A stretch of DNA of 64,000 nucleotides from Chloroflexota bacterium. GTDB taxonomy: Bacteria; Chloroflexota; UBA11872. The stretch is from assembly GCA_022820025.1 (NCBI GenBank), contig JAJEGF010000025.1, positions 209,522-273,521 on the forward strand, in the 5' to 3' direction. Below are positions 25,233 to 34,106 of this stretch, one piece after another (the stretch's first letter is position 1; each line of letters begins with the position of its first letter). Under the pieces are notes generated by a model that had not been told where the DNA came from, searched no databases, and saw only the letters and a program-made list of their open reading frames with translations. The position numbers were made by a program, and so were the translations under genes.

Positions 25233-26344
25233 CGAATCTCACGGTGCTGGCGCTCGGTGGAAATCAATTCACCGGCGAGATTCCGTTGGCACTGGCCAGC
25301 CTCACGCAGCTTGAGTGGCTCTACCTGCAGCACAACCGGCTGGAAGGCCCTTTGCCGGCCTGGCTGGGAGACCTGCCGAAGCTTGAACGGATCCGGCTTG
25401 ACGGCAACCAGCTACGAGGGACCATTCCGTCCCGGTGGGGTGAACTGAGCACCCTGGTCTGGCTTCGCCTGCGCGGTAATCCATTGACCGGCTGCATACC
25501 CGACGGGCTCCGCAGCGTTCCGGACAACGACGTCCCGGAACTTGGACTTTCCTTCTGCGAGGGCGTTTCGTCTGCGGCCAGGCAAACGTCCGGGGCCACG
25601 GACAGGGAAGCGCTCGTCGCCTTCTACCACGCCGCTGGAGGGCCCGACTGGAAGAACAATGACAAGTGGCTGAGCGACGCGCCCACCGGCGAGTGGTACG
25701 GCGTGACGACCGACGACAACGGCCGGGTCGTGTGGTTGGAACTGATAGACAATGGCTTGCTGGGGACGATGTCCGCCGCCATTGGCGACCTCACCTACCT
25801 GGAGTCCCTGAACGTCCACCACAACCTGCTGGGCGGTCAGCTCCCGCCGGAGCTGGGGGATCTCGCCAGGCTTCAGTGGCTGGCCCTCAGCGAAAACCGG
25901 TTCGAAGGGCCGCTTCCGGCCACGCTCGCCCGCCTGGAGTCGCTGCAGGCGCTCACGCTGCACAACAATCTCATCAGCGGCGAGATTCCCGCGTGGCTTG
26001 GCTACCTCGCCTACCTGAAGTGGCTGTTCCTCAGCGAAAACGACCTCGAAGGCCGGATTCCGGCAGCCCTTGGCAGCGCCGCGAACCTTGAGGCGCTGGT
26101 CCTGCGCGACAATCGATTGAGCGGACCTATCCCTGCCGAGTTGGGCGACCTGGCGAAGCTGGCGTCGCTCAACCTGCAGGGCAATCAGCTCACCGGCGCT
26201 ATACCGGGTGCGTTGGCCGACCTGGCAAACCTTGAGGTGTTGGGACTGACGGGCAATCAACTCATCGGCTGCATTCCGTCGGACCTGCGCCGGATCCCGG
26301 AGAGTGACCTGAGCGACCTGGACCTTCCGTACTGCGCGTCCTAG
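25187..26344 (+). CDS. leucine-rich-repeat lipoprotein, C-terminal part after the frameshift
   Basis: Continuation of the gene starting at 23901, in the +2-related frame. LRR residues resume exactly in register with HNRLAGTIPAFLGQLTNL, finish module two (LTGCIPDGLR, LGLSFC) and go on to a third complete module: DREALVAFYHAAGGPDW, WLSDAPTGEWYGVTTDD, about seven LRRs, then LIGCIPSDLRRI and LDLPYC. It has no start codon with a ribosome binding site of its own; the open frame upstream of 25187 is the wrong frame of module two. So the two halves are one gene with a one-base deletion near 25185. This could be a real pseudogene, a phase-variable state or a sequencing error. Restored, the product would have about 815 residues. 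Confidence 0.75.
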   Translation, partial: HNRLAGTIPAFLGQLTNLTVLALGGNQFTGEIPLALASLTQLEWLYLQHNRLEGPLPAWLGDLPKLERIRLDGNQLRGTIPSRWGELSTLVWLRLRGNPLTGCIPDGLRSVPDNDVPELGLSFCEGVSSAARQTSGATDREALVAFYHAAGGPDWKNNDKWLSDAPTGEWYGVTTDDNGRVVWLELIDNGLLGTMSAAIGDLTYLESLNVHHNLLGGQLPPELGDLARLQWLALSENRFEGPLPATLARLESLQALTLHNNLISGEIPAWLGYLAYLKWLFLSENDLEGRIPAALGSAANLEALVLRDNRLSGPIPAELGDLAKLASLNLQGNQLTGAIPGALADLANLEVLGLTGNQLIGCIPSDLRRIPESDLSDLDLPYCAS

Positions 26345-26464
26345 GCCGCCCGACCAGGCAACGCGACGTTCGGAAGTTCCACGGTGGCGTGGCGAGGAAC
26401 GCAGGGACTCAACGTATGCTGACCGCCGTCGGGCAGACTCCACCAGATTGAGTTTCCGACCGAG

Positions 26465-29173
26465 GTGAATCGTTCAATCCTGGTCGGCCTTCGGCTGTCC
26501 CTGCTTGCTGTGGTGGCGGCGCTCATTGCCGTGCCCGCGTCCGTCGTCGCCGACGACCCGCCGCCCACCTCCCAGTTGGTCGCCACCGTCCTGCGCACCA
26601 CCTTCTCCGAGCCCGATCCCCACCTCGCCCACAACGTCCCGGACCTCCGCCTCACCGTCGGCGATCAGGTCGTTACCTGCGGCTTCCTCACCCACTACCA
26701 GGCCACCGGCGATCTGATCCGCTGGGGCTTCCCCACCTCCGAGGTGCTTGAAGAGCGGCAGGGTGTCCTCACCCAGTACTACCAGCGCGGCGTCGTGGAC
26801 TGTCACCAGCGCGCCGGCGCCTGGCGCATGGAACGGCGCCTGGCCTGGGACTACCTCGGCGGCGGGGTCGGCGGCTCCATCGACCTGGGCGTCGAACCCG
26901 ACCTGCGCACCGAGCAGCCCGGCGTGGAAGCCGGCCCCTGGGGGCACCGCGTCTCCAATTTCGCCATTGACGGCACCCCCATCGGCTTCCTGGACTTCTT
27001 CGACGCCCTCGGCGGCGTCCAGGCCTTCGGCTTCCCCAAGTCCGACGCCCGCTCCGATCTCGATCCCCGCGCCAGCCTTCAGATTCCCGGCGCCAACCCC
27101 AACTTCATCCGCCAGTACTTCCAGGCCGCCGTCCTCGAATTTCATCCCGGCACCCCCCAACCCGTCAAGCTTCGGCTGCTGGGCGACGACGTCCGCAACC
27201 TGATCTACCCCGACAAGAGCTTCCAGGCCTTCCCCAGCTTCAACCCCGCCGAACCGCTGACCACCGGGCAGACCTTCCGCCCCCACGCCCTCACCGAACG
27301 CGCCATCCTGGCCGCCCTCTACCAGGCCACCGGCGGGGCCGGCTGGTCAAATAGCGCGAACTGGCTCAGCGATGCCCCGCTCAACGACTGGCACGGCGTC
27401 ACCACCGCCCCCGACGGCCGTGTCATCCAACTCGCGCTGCCCCGGAATCAGCTGCGCGGCGAACTTGCGGTGCCACTGGAACGCCTGCCCCACCTGGAGC
27501 ACCTCAACCTGTCGGGCAACGAGCTGCAGGGCCCTATCCCCGCCGCGCTCGGGAAACTCGCCAACCTGCGGTCCCTCCAGCTCAGCAACAACCAACTCAG
27601 CGGCGAGCTACCGACCACCCTCAGCAACCTACACGCCCTCACCTGGCTCGACCTCAGCGCGAACCAGCTCGGCGGTCGAATCCCCGGCAACCTGGGCGGC
27701 CTCCGCGCGCTCGCCGTCGTCGATGTCAGTGCCAACCAGTTGGTCGGCAACGTCCCGCCCTCGCTGGGCACCCTGCCCAACCTGCGCGAACTCCGCGTCA
27801 GCCGGAACTTCCTCAATGGCTGCCTCGCCCCCACCCTCCGCCGCATCCCCAGCCACGACCTGGGCGAGCTCATCGAGCGCTTCTGCGACCAGGTCCCCGC
27901 CGAGACCAATGCCGCCAGCGACCGCGCCGCGCTTGAGGCCTTCTACTACGCCACCGGCGGCCCCGCCTGGAACAACAGCGGCTACTGGCTCAGCAGCGCC
28001 CCGCTGCAGGCCTGGCACGGCGTGTGGACAAATAGCGACGGCCGCGTAACTGGCATCGAGCTGAAGAACAACAACCTAAGCGGCGTGCTCCCATCCATGC
28101 TCGGAGATCTCAGTTACCTCGATGGAATCGAGATTCGGGAGAACAAGCTGCGGGGCGTGATTCCGCCGGGACTCGGACGGGCCAAAGAGCTGGACTGGCT
28201 GAATCTCTCCGACAACCAGATGGAGGGCACTATTCCCGACAGCCTCCAGGATCTGACCAAGTTCCGAAGGCTGAGCCTGTCGAACAACCAGTTCGAGGGC
28301 GAGATTCCCGCCTGGCTCGGCAGCTTTCCTCGCCTGCGGGACCTCCATCTCGACCGGAATCAGTTTCGGGGCACCATTCCCGCCACGCTCGGCAACATCC
28401 CCGCCCTGGATCACCTTCACCTGCGTGACAATCAGCTCGAAGGCCAGATCCCGGCTTCGTTGGGCAAACCGCAAGGTATGTCGGTTCTGGCGCTTTCAAA
28501 CAACCGGTTGACCGGCCCGATCCCACCCGAACTCGGTCGCGCGATCGATCTCTCTGGCCTTGGGCTCGCAAACAACCAGCTCAGCGGCGAGATTCCTGCC
28601 ACGCTGGGGGATCTCCCCCGGCTATCCGGTCTGAGTCTCGAGGGAAACCAACTTCACGGCGAGATTCCGTCGACGTTTATCCGGCTGTCGCGGCTGTGGT
28701 CGCTCAATCTCGCCGGCAATCGTCTGGAGGGCGAGATCCCCGCCTGGCTGGGCAACCCGGTAGAACTCCGATCCCTGGACCTATCAAACAATCAGTTCAG
28801 CGGGACCATCCCCGCCAACCTCGGCGCCGCGTCAAAGCTGAGGGAACTACGCCTCGCCGGGAACCGGCTTATCGGCCCGATCCCCCCGGAACTCGGCCGG
28901 CTGTTCCACCTGACGGACCTGACGCTCCACACCAACGGGTTGCAGGGACCTATCCCGGCCGAGTTGGGCAACCTCACCCAACTCACCCAGCTGACTCTGG
29001 ACCACAACCAGCTGACGGGCGACATCCCGCCGGCCTTGGTCCGCCTGCTCAACCTGGAGACGCTGAGCCTGTCGGGCAACGCCTTGACCGGCTGTGCGCC
29101 GGTCACCTGGCGCGAGATCCGGCAGCACGACCTGCCCGCGCTCGGGCTTCCGTTCTGCGACGAGGTGAACTAA
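26465..29173 (+). CDS. large secreted leucine-rich-repeat protein with GFP/QYF repeat region
   Basis: A 902-residue protein with a GTG start and a Sec signal peptide (LSLLAVVAALIAVPASVVADD, cleaved near residue 30). Residues about 45-240 hold two copies of an extracellular repeat common in Chloroflexota: LIRWGFPTSEV with LTQYYQRGVVDC, and VQAFGFPKSDA with IRQYFQAAVLEFHP. Two LRR modules follow, each opened by a (W)LSxAPLxxWHGV cap and closed by a Cys-containing cap (LNGCLAP...ERFC; LTGCAPVTW...LPFC). The second module alone has about 16 LRRs. There is no lipobox, LPXTG or C-terminal anchor, so it is probably released or held by binding. A paralogue lies at 39305. Confidence 0.88.
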   Translation: MNRSILVGLRLSLLAVVAALIAVPASVVADDPPPTSQLVATVLRTTFSEPDPHLAHNVPDLRLTVGDQVVTCGFLTHYQATGDLIRWGFPTSEVLEERQGVLTQYYQRGVVDCHQRAGAWRMERRLAWDYLGGGVGGSIDLGVEPDLRTEQPGVEAGPWGHRVSNFAIDGTPIGFLDFFDALGGVQAFGFPKSDARSDLDPRASLQIPGANPNFIRQYFQAAVLEFHPGTPQPVKLRLLGDDVRNLIYPDKSFQAFPSFNPAEPLTTGQTFRPHALTERAILAALYQATGGAGWSNSANWLSDAPLNDWHGVTTAPDGRVIQLALPRNQLRGELAVPLERLPHLEHLNLSGNELQGPIPAALGKLANLRSLQLSNNQLSGELPTTLSNLHALTWLDLSANQLGGRIPGNLGGLRALAVVDVSANQLVGNVPPSLGTLPNLRELRVSRNFLNGCLAPTLRRIPSHDLGELIERFCDQVPAETNAASDRAALEAFYYATGGPAWNNSGYWLSSAPLQAWHGVWTNSDGRVTGIELKNNNLSGVLPSMLGDLSYLDGIEIRENKLRGVIPPGLGRAKELDWLNLSDNQMEGTIPDSLQDLTKFRRLSLSNNQFEGEIPAWLGSFPRLRDLHLDRNQFRGTIPATLGNIPALDHLHLRDNQLEGQIPASLGKPQGMSVLALSNNRLTGPIPPELGRAIDLSGLGLANNQLSGEIPATLGDLPRLSGLSLEGNQLHGEIPSTFIRLSRLWSLNLAGNRLEGEIPAWLGNPVELRSLDLSNNQFSGTIPANLGAASKLRELRLAGNRLIGPIPPELGRLFHLTDLTLHTNGLQGPIPAELGNLTQLTQLTLDHNQLTGDIPPALVRLLNLETLSLSGNALTGCAPVTWREIRQHDLPALGLPFCDEVN

Positions 29174-29218
29174 GCCTCGTCGGCGGGCTACGTCCGGTGA
29201 GAAGTTCCGACGTCAAGG

Positions 29219-30004
29219 TCACCTCAACGGGCTGCTGTGCGACGTGCCCCTCAGCTGACCAACCACAGCTTCCGCCAGGGATTCGGCCGTTGATGCCGCC
29301 GCCATCACATCCGGTCTCCGTCCGGCGCGTTCACAGGCCGCCGCGGTAGTTGGGCCGATGGCAGCAACCGCGACGCCCTTCGGAATTGCCGCCAGCCCAC
29401 CCAACGCAACCGCAAAGCTGACCGCGCTGGAAGGACTGGCAAATGCCAGCGCGTCGACCTCGGCGTTTCCTACGGCGGCCACAATCTCACGAGGTACCGC
29501 GGCCGGGCGCGTCCGGTACGCCGGAACCCGGGTGACCGATAGCCCGGCGGACCGCAGGCGCTCGGCTGATTCCTCACGTCCATCCTCCGCCTGGACAATA
29601 GCCACCCGCGCCCCAGGCGAGGCCCCCGTGGCTACGGCATCCGCCAGGTCAGCCCCGGTTCGACCATTCGAGCGAACGGTCAGGTCGATGCCCGCCCGTT
29701 CGGCCATGGCGCCTGTGGCGGCTCCGACAACGCCGACCTTAGGACCGGTTGGCACCGCTGGTCCGCCACGACGAAAGCGACGCGCGCGCTGCACGTAGTA
29801 CCGCACGGCGTTCCGGCTCATGAACAGCAGGTAGTCGTATCTGCCCGGCGTGCGCACCAACGCGTCCAGCGCCTCGTAGCTGCGCGGCGGGCCGATTCGG
29901 ATCGCGGGCGCCGCCACCACCTCGCAGCCCAACTCCTGTAGACGTTCCGTCAGCCGATCCGGCCCATTCGCCGGCCGCGTCACCACGACTCGCGGCCGAT
30001 TCAC
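29219..30004 (-). CDS. hemD: uroporphyrinogen-III synthase
   Basis: Closes hydroxymethylbilane to uroporphyrinogen III with inversion of ring D. HemD proteins are poorly conserved, and the call rests on the two-lobed pattern: PRVVVTRPANGPDRLTERLQELG at the start, SRNAVRYYV, VGVVGAATGAMAERAG, VAIVQAEDGREESAERLR, FASPSSAVSF and VAAIGPTTAAACERAG near the end. The 261-residue length is normal. The GTG start overlaps the cobA stop by four bases (GTGA). The frame is open further upstream but lies inside cobA. It is the last gene of the sulfur-siroheme run. Confidence 0.9.
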   Translation of the reverse strand: MNRPRVVVTRPANGPDRLTERLQELGCEVVAAPAIRIGPPRSYEALDALVRTPGRYDYLLFMSRNAVRYYVQRARRFRRGGPAVPTGPKVGVVGAATGAMAERAGIDLTVRSNGRTGADLADAVATGASPGARVAIVQAEDGREESAERLRSAGLSVTRVPAYRTRPAAVPREIVAAVGNAEVDALAFASPSSAVSFAVALGGLAAIPKGVAVAAIGPTTAAACERAGRRPDVMAAASTAESLAEAVVGQLRGTSHSSPLR

Positions 30005-30750
30005 GTGGTCTCGCAGTCGTTCAACACTCCGGCGACAGTTCCCACGACGATCACCGCCGGGGCCTGCAGTTCCGCCTCCTGCGCCAGCTGTTCGATGGTC
30101 GCCAGCGTTCCTGAGAGCACGCGCTGCCCAGGCAGCGTGGCGCGCTCCACCACGCGCACCGGCTCGTGGGGCGACCGTCCGCCCTCGATCAGCTTCCCGG
30201 AAATCGCCCCCAGGTTCCCGACGCCCATCAACACCACGATGGACCCCGGTGTGCCCGCAATCCGTCCCCAATCCACCCCGGAACCGCCAACTGTCAGTGC
30301 GTCGTGCCCGGTTACGACCGTGAAACTCGACTCGACCCCGCGATGCGTCACGGGCACGTCCGCCGCGGTCGGCCCGGCCAGCGCCGAGGAGATTCCCGGC
30401 ACCACGACTACCGGGATCCCGGCCGCTCGCGCCGCCAGCACTTCCTCGCCGCCGCGGCCGAACACGAACGGGTCCCCGCCCTTCAACCGGCACACCGAGA
30501 GACCCTCGCGAGCCAGTTCAATCAGCAAATCGTTGATCTCTTCCTGACTCCGAGAAGCCCGGCCCGGCGTCTTGCCGGCGTCCTCAATCCGCGCATCGGC
30601 GCGGGCCAGCTTCAATAGGTCCGGCGAAATAAGCCGGTCGTGCACCACCGCGTCCGCCGACTCCAGCACTTCCCGGCCATGCACCGTGATCAGCTTCGGA
30701 TCGCCCGGACCCGCGCCCACCAGGTAGATCGTCCCCGCTTGCGCTTTCAC
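30001..30750 (-). CDS. cobA: uroporphyrinogen-III C-methyltransferase (SUMT)
   Basis: Adds two SAM-derived methyl groups to uroporphyrinogen III, giving precorrin-2, the branch point to siroheme and cobalamin. The 249 residues carry the SUMT signatures YLVGAGPGDPKLITVHG, VCRLKGGDPFVFGRGGEE, VPGISSALAGPTAADVPVTHR and the GTLATI segment near the end. It is a single-domain enzyme without the CysG dehydrogenase/ferrochelatase part; no such gene is in the window. Its start overlaps hemC by four bases. Being next to sat, cysC and cysH, and downstream of a siroheme sulfite reductase, points to siroheme as the main product. Confidence 0.94.
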   Translation of the reverse strand: MKAQAGTIYLVGAGPGDPKLITVHGREVLESADAVVHDRLISPDLLKLARADARIEDAGKTPGRASRSQEEINDLLIELAREGLSVCRLKGGDPFVFGRGGEEVLAARAAGIPVVVVPGISSALAGPTAADVPVTHRGVESSFTVVTGHDALTVGGSGVDWGRIAGTPGSIVVLMGVGNLGAISGKLIEGGRSPHEPVRVVERATLPGQRVLSGTLATIEQLAQEAELQAPAVIVVGTVAGVLNDCETT

Positions 30751-31643
30751 TGCGTTTCCTGCCCTCGCGCGGCCAACACACGGGCGGCGGCTTGCCGGCC
30801 CAGCGCGTCGGCGTCGGTTTCACGCCCCCGCAGCGTCAGCGTCGGGTCTTCACTGTCGCCAAACAGCCCCGCCGTCAGTCTGAGCTCGTCGCCGTTCACG
30901 GTCGCCAGCGCCCCCGCGGGCACCGTGCACCCGCCTCGCAGGTCACGCAGAAAAGCCCGCTCCGCGGTCACTACCGCTCGCGACTCTGCGTCATCGATTC
31001 GCTTCACCAGCGCCTCGACGTCCGGCCCATCGGTTCGCACCTCCACCGCCAGCGCCCCCTGCGCCGGCGCCGGCAGGAACGACGGCGGCGCCAGCACCTC
31101 GGCTATGGCGTCGGCCAACCCCGCGCGCTCCAGACCCGCCACCGCCAGTACCGCCGCATCCAGTTCCCCGTCCTGCACCTTGGCCACCCGCGTCCCCACG
31201 TTGCCGCGGAGCGGATGTACCCGCAGATCGGGCCGCACAGCCCGCACCTGGGCGGATCGGCGCGCACTGCCTGTACCAATCGTGGCGCCACCGGGAAGCT
31301 CAGCTAGTCGCTTGCCGCCTCGACTCACCAGTGCATCCCGCGGATCGGCCCGCACCGGCACGGCGGCAATTCGCAGTCCCGCCAGCGGCGCCGTCGGCAG
31401 GTCCTTATAGCTGTGCACCGCAATGTCGGCCCGCCCGTCCAGCAGCGCCGCCTGCACGCCGCGCGCAAATGCGCCCCGCTCGCCCAGTGCCTCAATCGGA
31501 CTGGTCCGGTCCCGGTCACCCGTGGTGTTAACCAGCACGAACTCAACGGTCAATCCCGGATTAGCGGCCACCAGCAGATCGGCCACGAGCGCCGCCTGCG
31601 CCCGTGCCAACGGCGAACGGCGTGTCGCGATGCGAGCCTTCAC
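30747..31643 (-). CDS. hemC: hydroxymethylbilane synthase (porphobilinogen deaminase)
   Basis: Joins four porphobilinogen units into the linear tetrapyrrole used by HemD. It is 298 residues long. The N-terminus RIATRRSPLARAQ, the catalytic Asp region DIAVHSYKDLP, the Arg-rich IGTGSARRSAQVRAVRPDL and the dipyrromethane-cofactor Cys in LRDLRGGCTVPAGA are all in place. It begins 55 bases after sat and overlaps cobA by four bases, linking porphyrin supply to sulfate assimilation. Confidence 0.95.
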   Translation of the reverse strand: MKARIATRRSPLARAQAALVADLLVAANPGLTVEFVLVNTTGDRDRTSPIEALGERGAFARGVQAALLDGRADIAVHSYKDLPTAPLAGLRIAAVPVRADPRDALVSRGGKRLAELPGGATIGTGSARRSAQVRAVRPDLRVHPLRGNVGTRVAKVQDGELDAAVLAVAGLERAGLADAIAEVLAPPSFLPAPAQGALAVEVRTDGPDVEALVKRIDDAESRAVVTAERAFLRDLRGGCTVPAGALATVNGDELRLTAGLFGDSEDPTLTLRGRETDADALGRQAAARVLAARGQETQ

Positions 31644-31698
31644 CGCCGCACCTCGATCGCGCCGCCTGCGTCAGTGGCTAAAGCGTACGCCCCTTCGC

Positions 31699-32784
31699 TC
31701 AACTCCCGGCATAGGCCGCCGCCAACACCTCCGCCACCTCCGGACGCGTGAACTCGGCCGGCGGTCGCTGCCCTTCGCTCAGCATCCCCCGCAGCCGCGT
31801 GCCGCTCAGGAACACGTGGTTGGCGCCGTCGTGCGGGCAGGTCTTGGCCGAGCCCATCGCGGCGCAGGCCGTGCACCAGAAGGCGTGCTCGAAGAACAGC
31901 GGCGTGATGCCCAGTTCACCGGCATCGAACTCGTGGAAGATGTGCTGCGCGTCGTGCGGACCGTAGTAGTCGCCCACGCCCGCGTGGTCGCGTCCCACGA
32001 TGAAGTGCGTACAGCCGTAATTGCGCCGCACCACTGCGTGAAACACCGCCTCGCGCGGGCCCGCGTAGCGCATCGCCGCCGGCAGCGCCGCCAGCACCAC
32101 CCGGTCGCGCGGAAAGTAGCCGTCCAGCAGCACCTCGTAGCAGCGCCAGCGCACCTCCGCCGGCACGTCGTCCTCCTTGGTCACGCCCACCAGCGGATGC
32201 ACCAGCAGCCCGTCCACTATCTCCAGCGCGGCCTTCTGGATGTACTCGTGCGCGCGGTGGATCGGGTTGCGGGTCTGGAACCCGACGACCGTCCGCCACC
32301 CCAGCGCGTCGAACCGCTCGCGCAACTGCGACGGCGTCAGGTGCCGCGGGTCGTCCGCCCGCTCCGGCGATTCCCCGAAGCACCGCACCGGCCCGCCCAG
32401 CAGCACCTCGCCCTGCGCATAGAGCGCGGCCACACCGGGATGCTCGGCGTCGGTCGTTCGGTATACGGCTTGCGCCTCCGCCGTCTTGTCGTAGTGGAAG
32501 CGCTGCTGGACTTCCAACTCGCCACGACGGCTCCCGGCCCCGTCCAGCAAATCCAGCCGGTCCCCCTCGCGCACCAGCGCCGCCGTCTCGGCATCAACCG
32601 CCAGCGTAATCGGCAGCGGCCAGGGCTGCCCGTCCGGCAGGTGCATGTCCTTCAGCACCGCCTTGTATTCGGCCTCCGTCATGAAGCCGGTCAGCGGGCG
32701 GTAGCCGCCGACCCGAAACAGCTCCAGGTCCGCCAGTTGCCGCGGCGTGAGCTCGATCGCCGCGGGCGCTGCCACGGCGCCCAT
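31699..32784 (-). CDS. sat: sulfate adenylyltransferase
   Basis: ATP sulfurylase: ATP plus sulfate gives adenosine 5'-phosphosulfate (APS). The 361 residues show the PUA-like N-terminal part (GGYRPLTGFM), the nucleotide-binding QTRNPIHRAHEYIQ (QxRNPxHxxH) and the GRDHAGVGDYYGPHDAQ loop. A Cys cluster, FWCTACAAMGSAKTCPH, fits the zinc-containing homo-oligomeric type. The ATG shares one base with the cysC stop (TGATG), so I took 32784 over the longer frame to 32832. The homo-oligomeric Sat is unlike the CysDN enzyme of enterobacteria. Confidence 0.95.
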   Translation of the reverse strand: MGAVAAPAAIELTPRQLADLELFRVGGYRPLTGFMTEAEYKAVLKDMHLPDGQPWPLPITLAVDAETAALVREGDRLDLLDGAGSRRGELEVQQRFHYDKTAEAQAVYRTTDAEHPGVAALYAQGEVLLGGPVRCFGESPERADDPRHLTPSQLRERFDALGWRTVVGFQTRNPIHRAHEYIQKAALEIVDGLLVHPLVGVTKEDDVPAEVRWRCYEVLLDGYFPRDRVVLAALPAAMRYAGPREAVFHAVVRRNYGCTHFIVGRDHAGVGDYYGPHDAQHIFHEFDAGELGITPLFFEHAFWCTACAAMGSAKTCPHDGANHVFLSGTRLRGMLSEGQRPPAEFTRPEVAEVLAAAYAGS

Positions 32785-33386
32785 CAGGCCGCCGCCACGC
32801 AGTCGGATACCGGCGCCAGGTAGCCCAGGCATTCCAGCCTGGAGATGATCTTGGCCGCGCTCTCCTCAACCGATTCCATGTCCGTCTCCACCACGATCTC
32901 CGGACTCACCGGTTCCTCGTACGGATCGCTGACCCCGGTGAAGTTCTCGATCTCGCCCGCCAGCGCCTTTGCGTACAGCCCCTTGGGGTCGCGTTCGATC
33001 AACTGATCGAGCGAACACTTCACGTAGACCTCCACGAACTCGCCGATCTGATCGCGCGCTTCGCGGCGTCCTTCGTTGTAGGGGGAAATCGCCGACACCA
33101 GCATCGTCGCTCCGTGCCGCGTCCCCAGCGCCGCCACCCAGGCAATTCGCCGGATGTTCTCGTCGCGGTCCTCGCGCGTGAACCCCAGCCCCTTGCTCAG
33201 GTGCGTGCGCACCACGTCGCCGTCCAGCGACTCCACGCGGTGTCCGCGGCGTTGCAGTTCCGGCGTCAGCCGCTCCGCCAGCGTGGTCTTGCCCGCCCCG
33301 GAAAGTCCCGTCAGCCAGATCGTGACCCCGACCGGTTCCTGCCGCCCGTAGGCGGCAAACCCATTGCAGTCCATTGACTTGACCAT
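32784..33386 (-). CDS. cysC: adenylyl-sulfate kinase
   Basis: Phosphorylates APS to PAPS. The 200 residues carry the P-loop [18 protein letters not shown], the APS site [21 protein letters not shown], the conserved [10 protein letters not shown] and the lid segment [20 protein letters not shown]. The chosen ATG ([10 protein letters not shown]) lies two bases after the cysH stop; the frame stays open to 34136 but only because of the overlapping cysH gene. Since the CysH here looks APS-specific, PAPS may serve mainly sulfotransferases, or the kinase may be a side branch. Confidence 0.94.
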   Translation of the reverse strand: MVKSMDCNGFAAYGRQEPVGVTIWLTGLSGAGKTTLAERLTPELQRRGHRVESLDGDVVRTHLSKGLGFTREDRDENIRRIAWVAALGTRHGATMLVSAISPYNEGRREARDQIGEFVEVYVKCSLDQLIERDPKGLYAKALAGEIENFTGVSDPYEEPVSPEIVVETDMESVEESAAKIISRLECLGYLAPVSDCVAAA

Positions 33387-33388
33387 CC

Positions 33389-34102
33389 CTAGGTGTTTCC
33401 GTGCAGACCGCACTCGGTCTTTGACAGTCCGCGCCAGCGGCCGCTGCGCAGGGACTCTCCGGGCAGCGGACGCGACGTGCAGCGCGTGTCGCAACCCAGG
33501 CTTGGGTAGCCCTCGTCGTGCAGACGGTTGTAGGGCACGTCGTGGTGGCGGATGTAGTCCCAGATCTCGGCTTCGGTCCAGCCGCTCAGCGGCGCGACCT
33601 TCACCAGCCCGAACTTCGCGTTCCACTCGATCACCGGCGTCGCCGCCCGCTGCGCCGACTGGTCGCGCCGCACACCCGTGATCCAGGCGCGCTTGTCCGC
33701 CAGCGCCCGCGCGTTTGGCCCGACCTTGCGGATCCCGCAGCAGGTATCCGGGTCTCGATCCCACAGCGACGCGCCATGGAGCGCGGCCTGGTCCGCAAGC
33801 GACAACTCCGAGTGATATGCCGTGGCCTCGAACCCGTACTGCGCTTCGATCCGCTCGCGGACCTCGTGTGTGGCCTCGAAGAGCAGGCCGGTGTCCAGGT
33901 AATAGACCTCCACATCGTCCAGCAAGTCCAGCCGCGCCAGCATGTCCACCAGCACCATTCCGCTGGGACCGCCGAACGAACACGACAGCGCCACGTCCGG
34001 CGCATAGGCGCGCACGACTTCGCGCAGCACCTCCTCGGCGGGCAGGCCCTGCAGCCGCGGTCCTTCGCGCCGCAGGTCGATTTCGGCAAGTTGCACGTTC
34101 AC
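33389..34102 (-). CDS. cysH: adenylyl-sulfate (APS) reductase, CysH family
   Basis: Reduces APS (or PAPS) to sulfite. It is 237 residues, with a GTG start. The PP-loop reads [19 protein letters not shown]. The iron-sulfur type is shown by the Cys pair in [13 protein letters not shown] and a second Cys pair in [13 protein letters not shown], plus the redox-active tail KTECGLH. That four-Cys set marks the 4Fe-4S APS-reducing subgroup. The second pair is spaced Cys-x3-Cys where Cys-x2-Cys is usual. GGAGG lies 13 bases before the GTG and can be hidden by a G-run just upstream. The gene is preceded by a cysteine-rich short ORF and a structured leader, suggesting regulation by cysteine supply. Confidence 0.92.
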   Translation of the reverse strand: MNVQLAEIDLRREGPRLQGLPAEEVLREVVRAYAPDVALSCSFGGPSGMVLVDMLARLDLLDDVEVYYLDTGLLFEATHEVRERIEAQYGFEATAYHSELSLADQAALHGASLWDRDPDTCCGIRKVGPNARALADKRAWITGVRRDQSAQRAATPVIEWNAKFGLVKVAPLSGWTEAEIWDYIRHHDVPYNRLHDEGYPSLGCDTRCTSRPLPGESLRSGRWRGLSKTECGLHGNT

Positions 34103-34106
34103 GATT

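Noticed and set aside
24350-29100. Regularly spaced DNA repeats resembling an array
   Set aside because: The periodicity is 72 bases, from 24-residue LRR protein repeats; there are no identical repeats with unique spacers, so it is not a CRISPR array.
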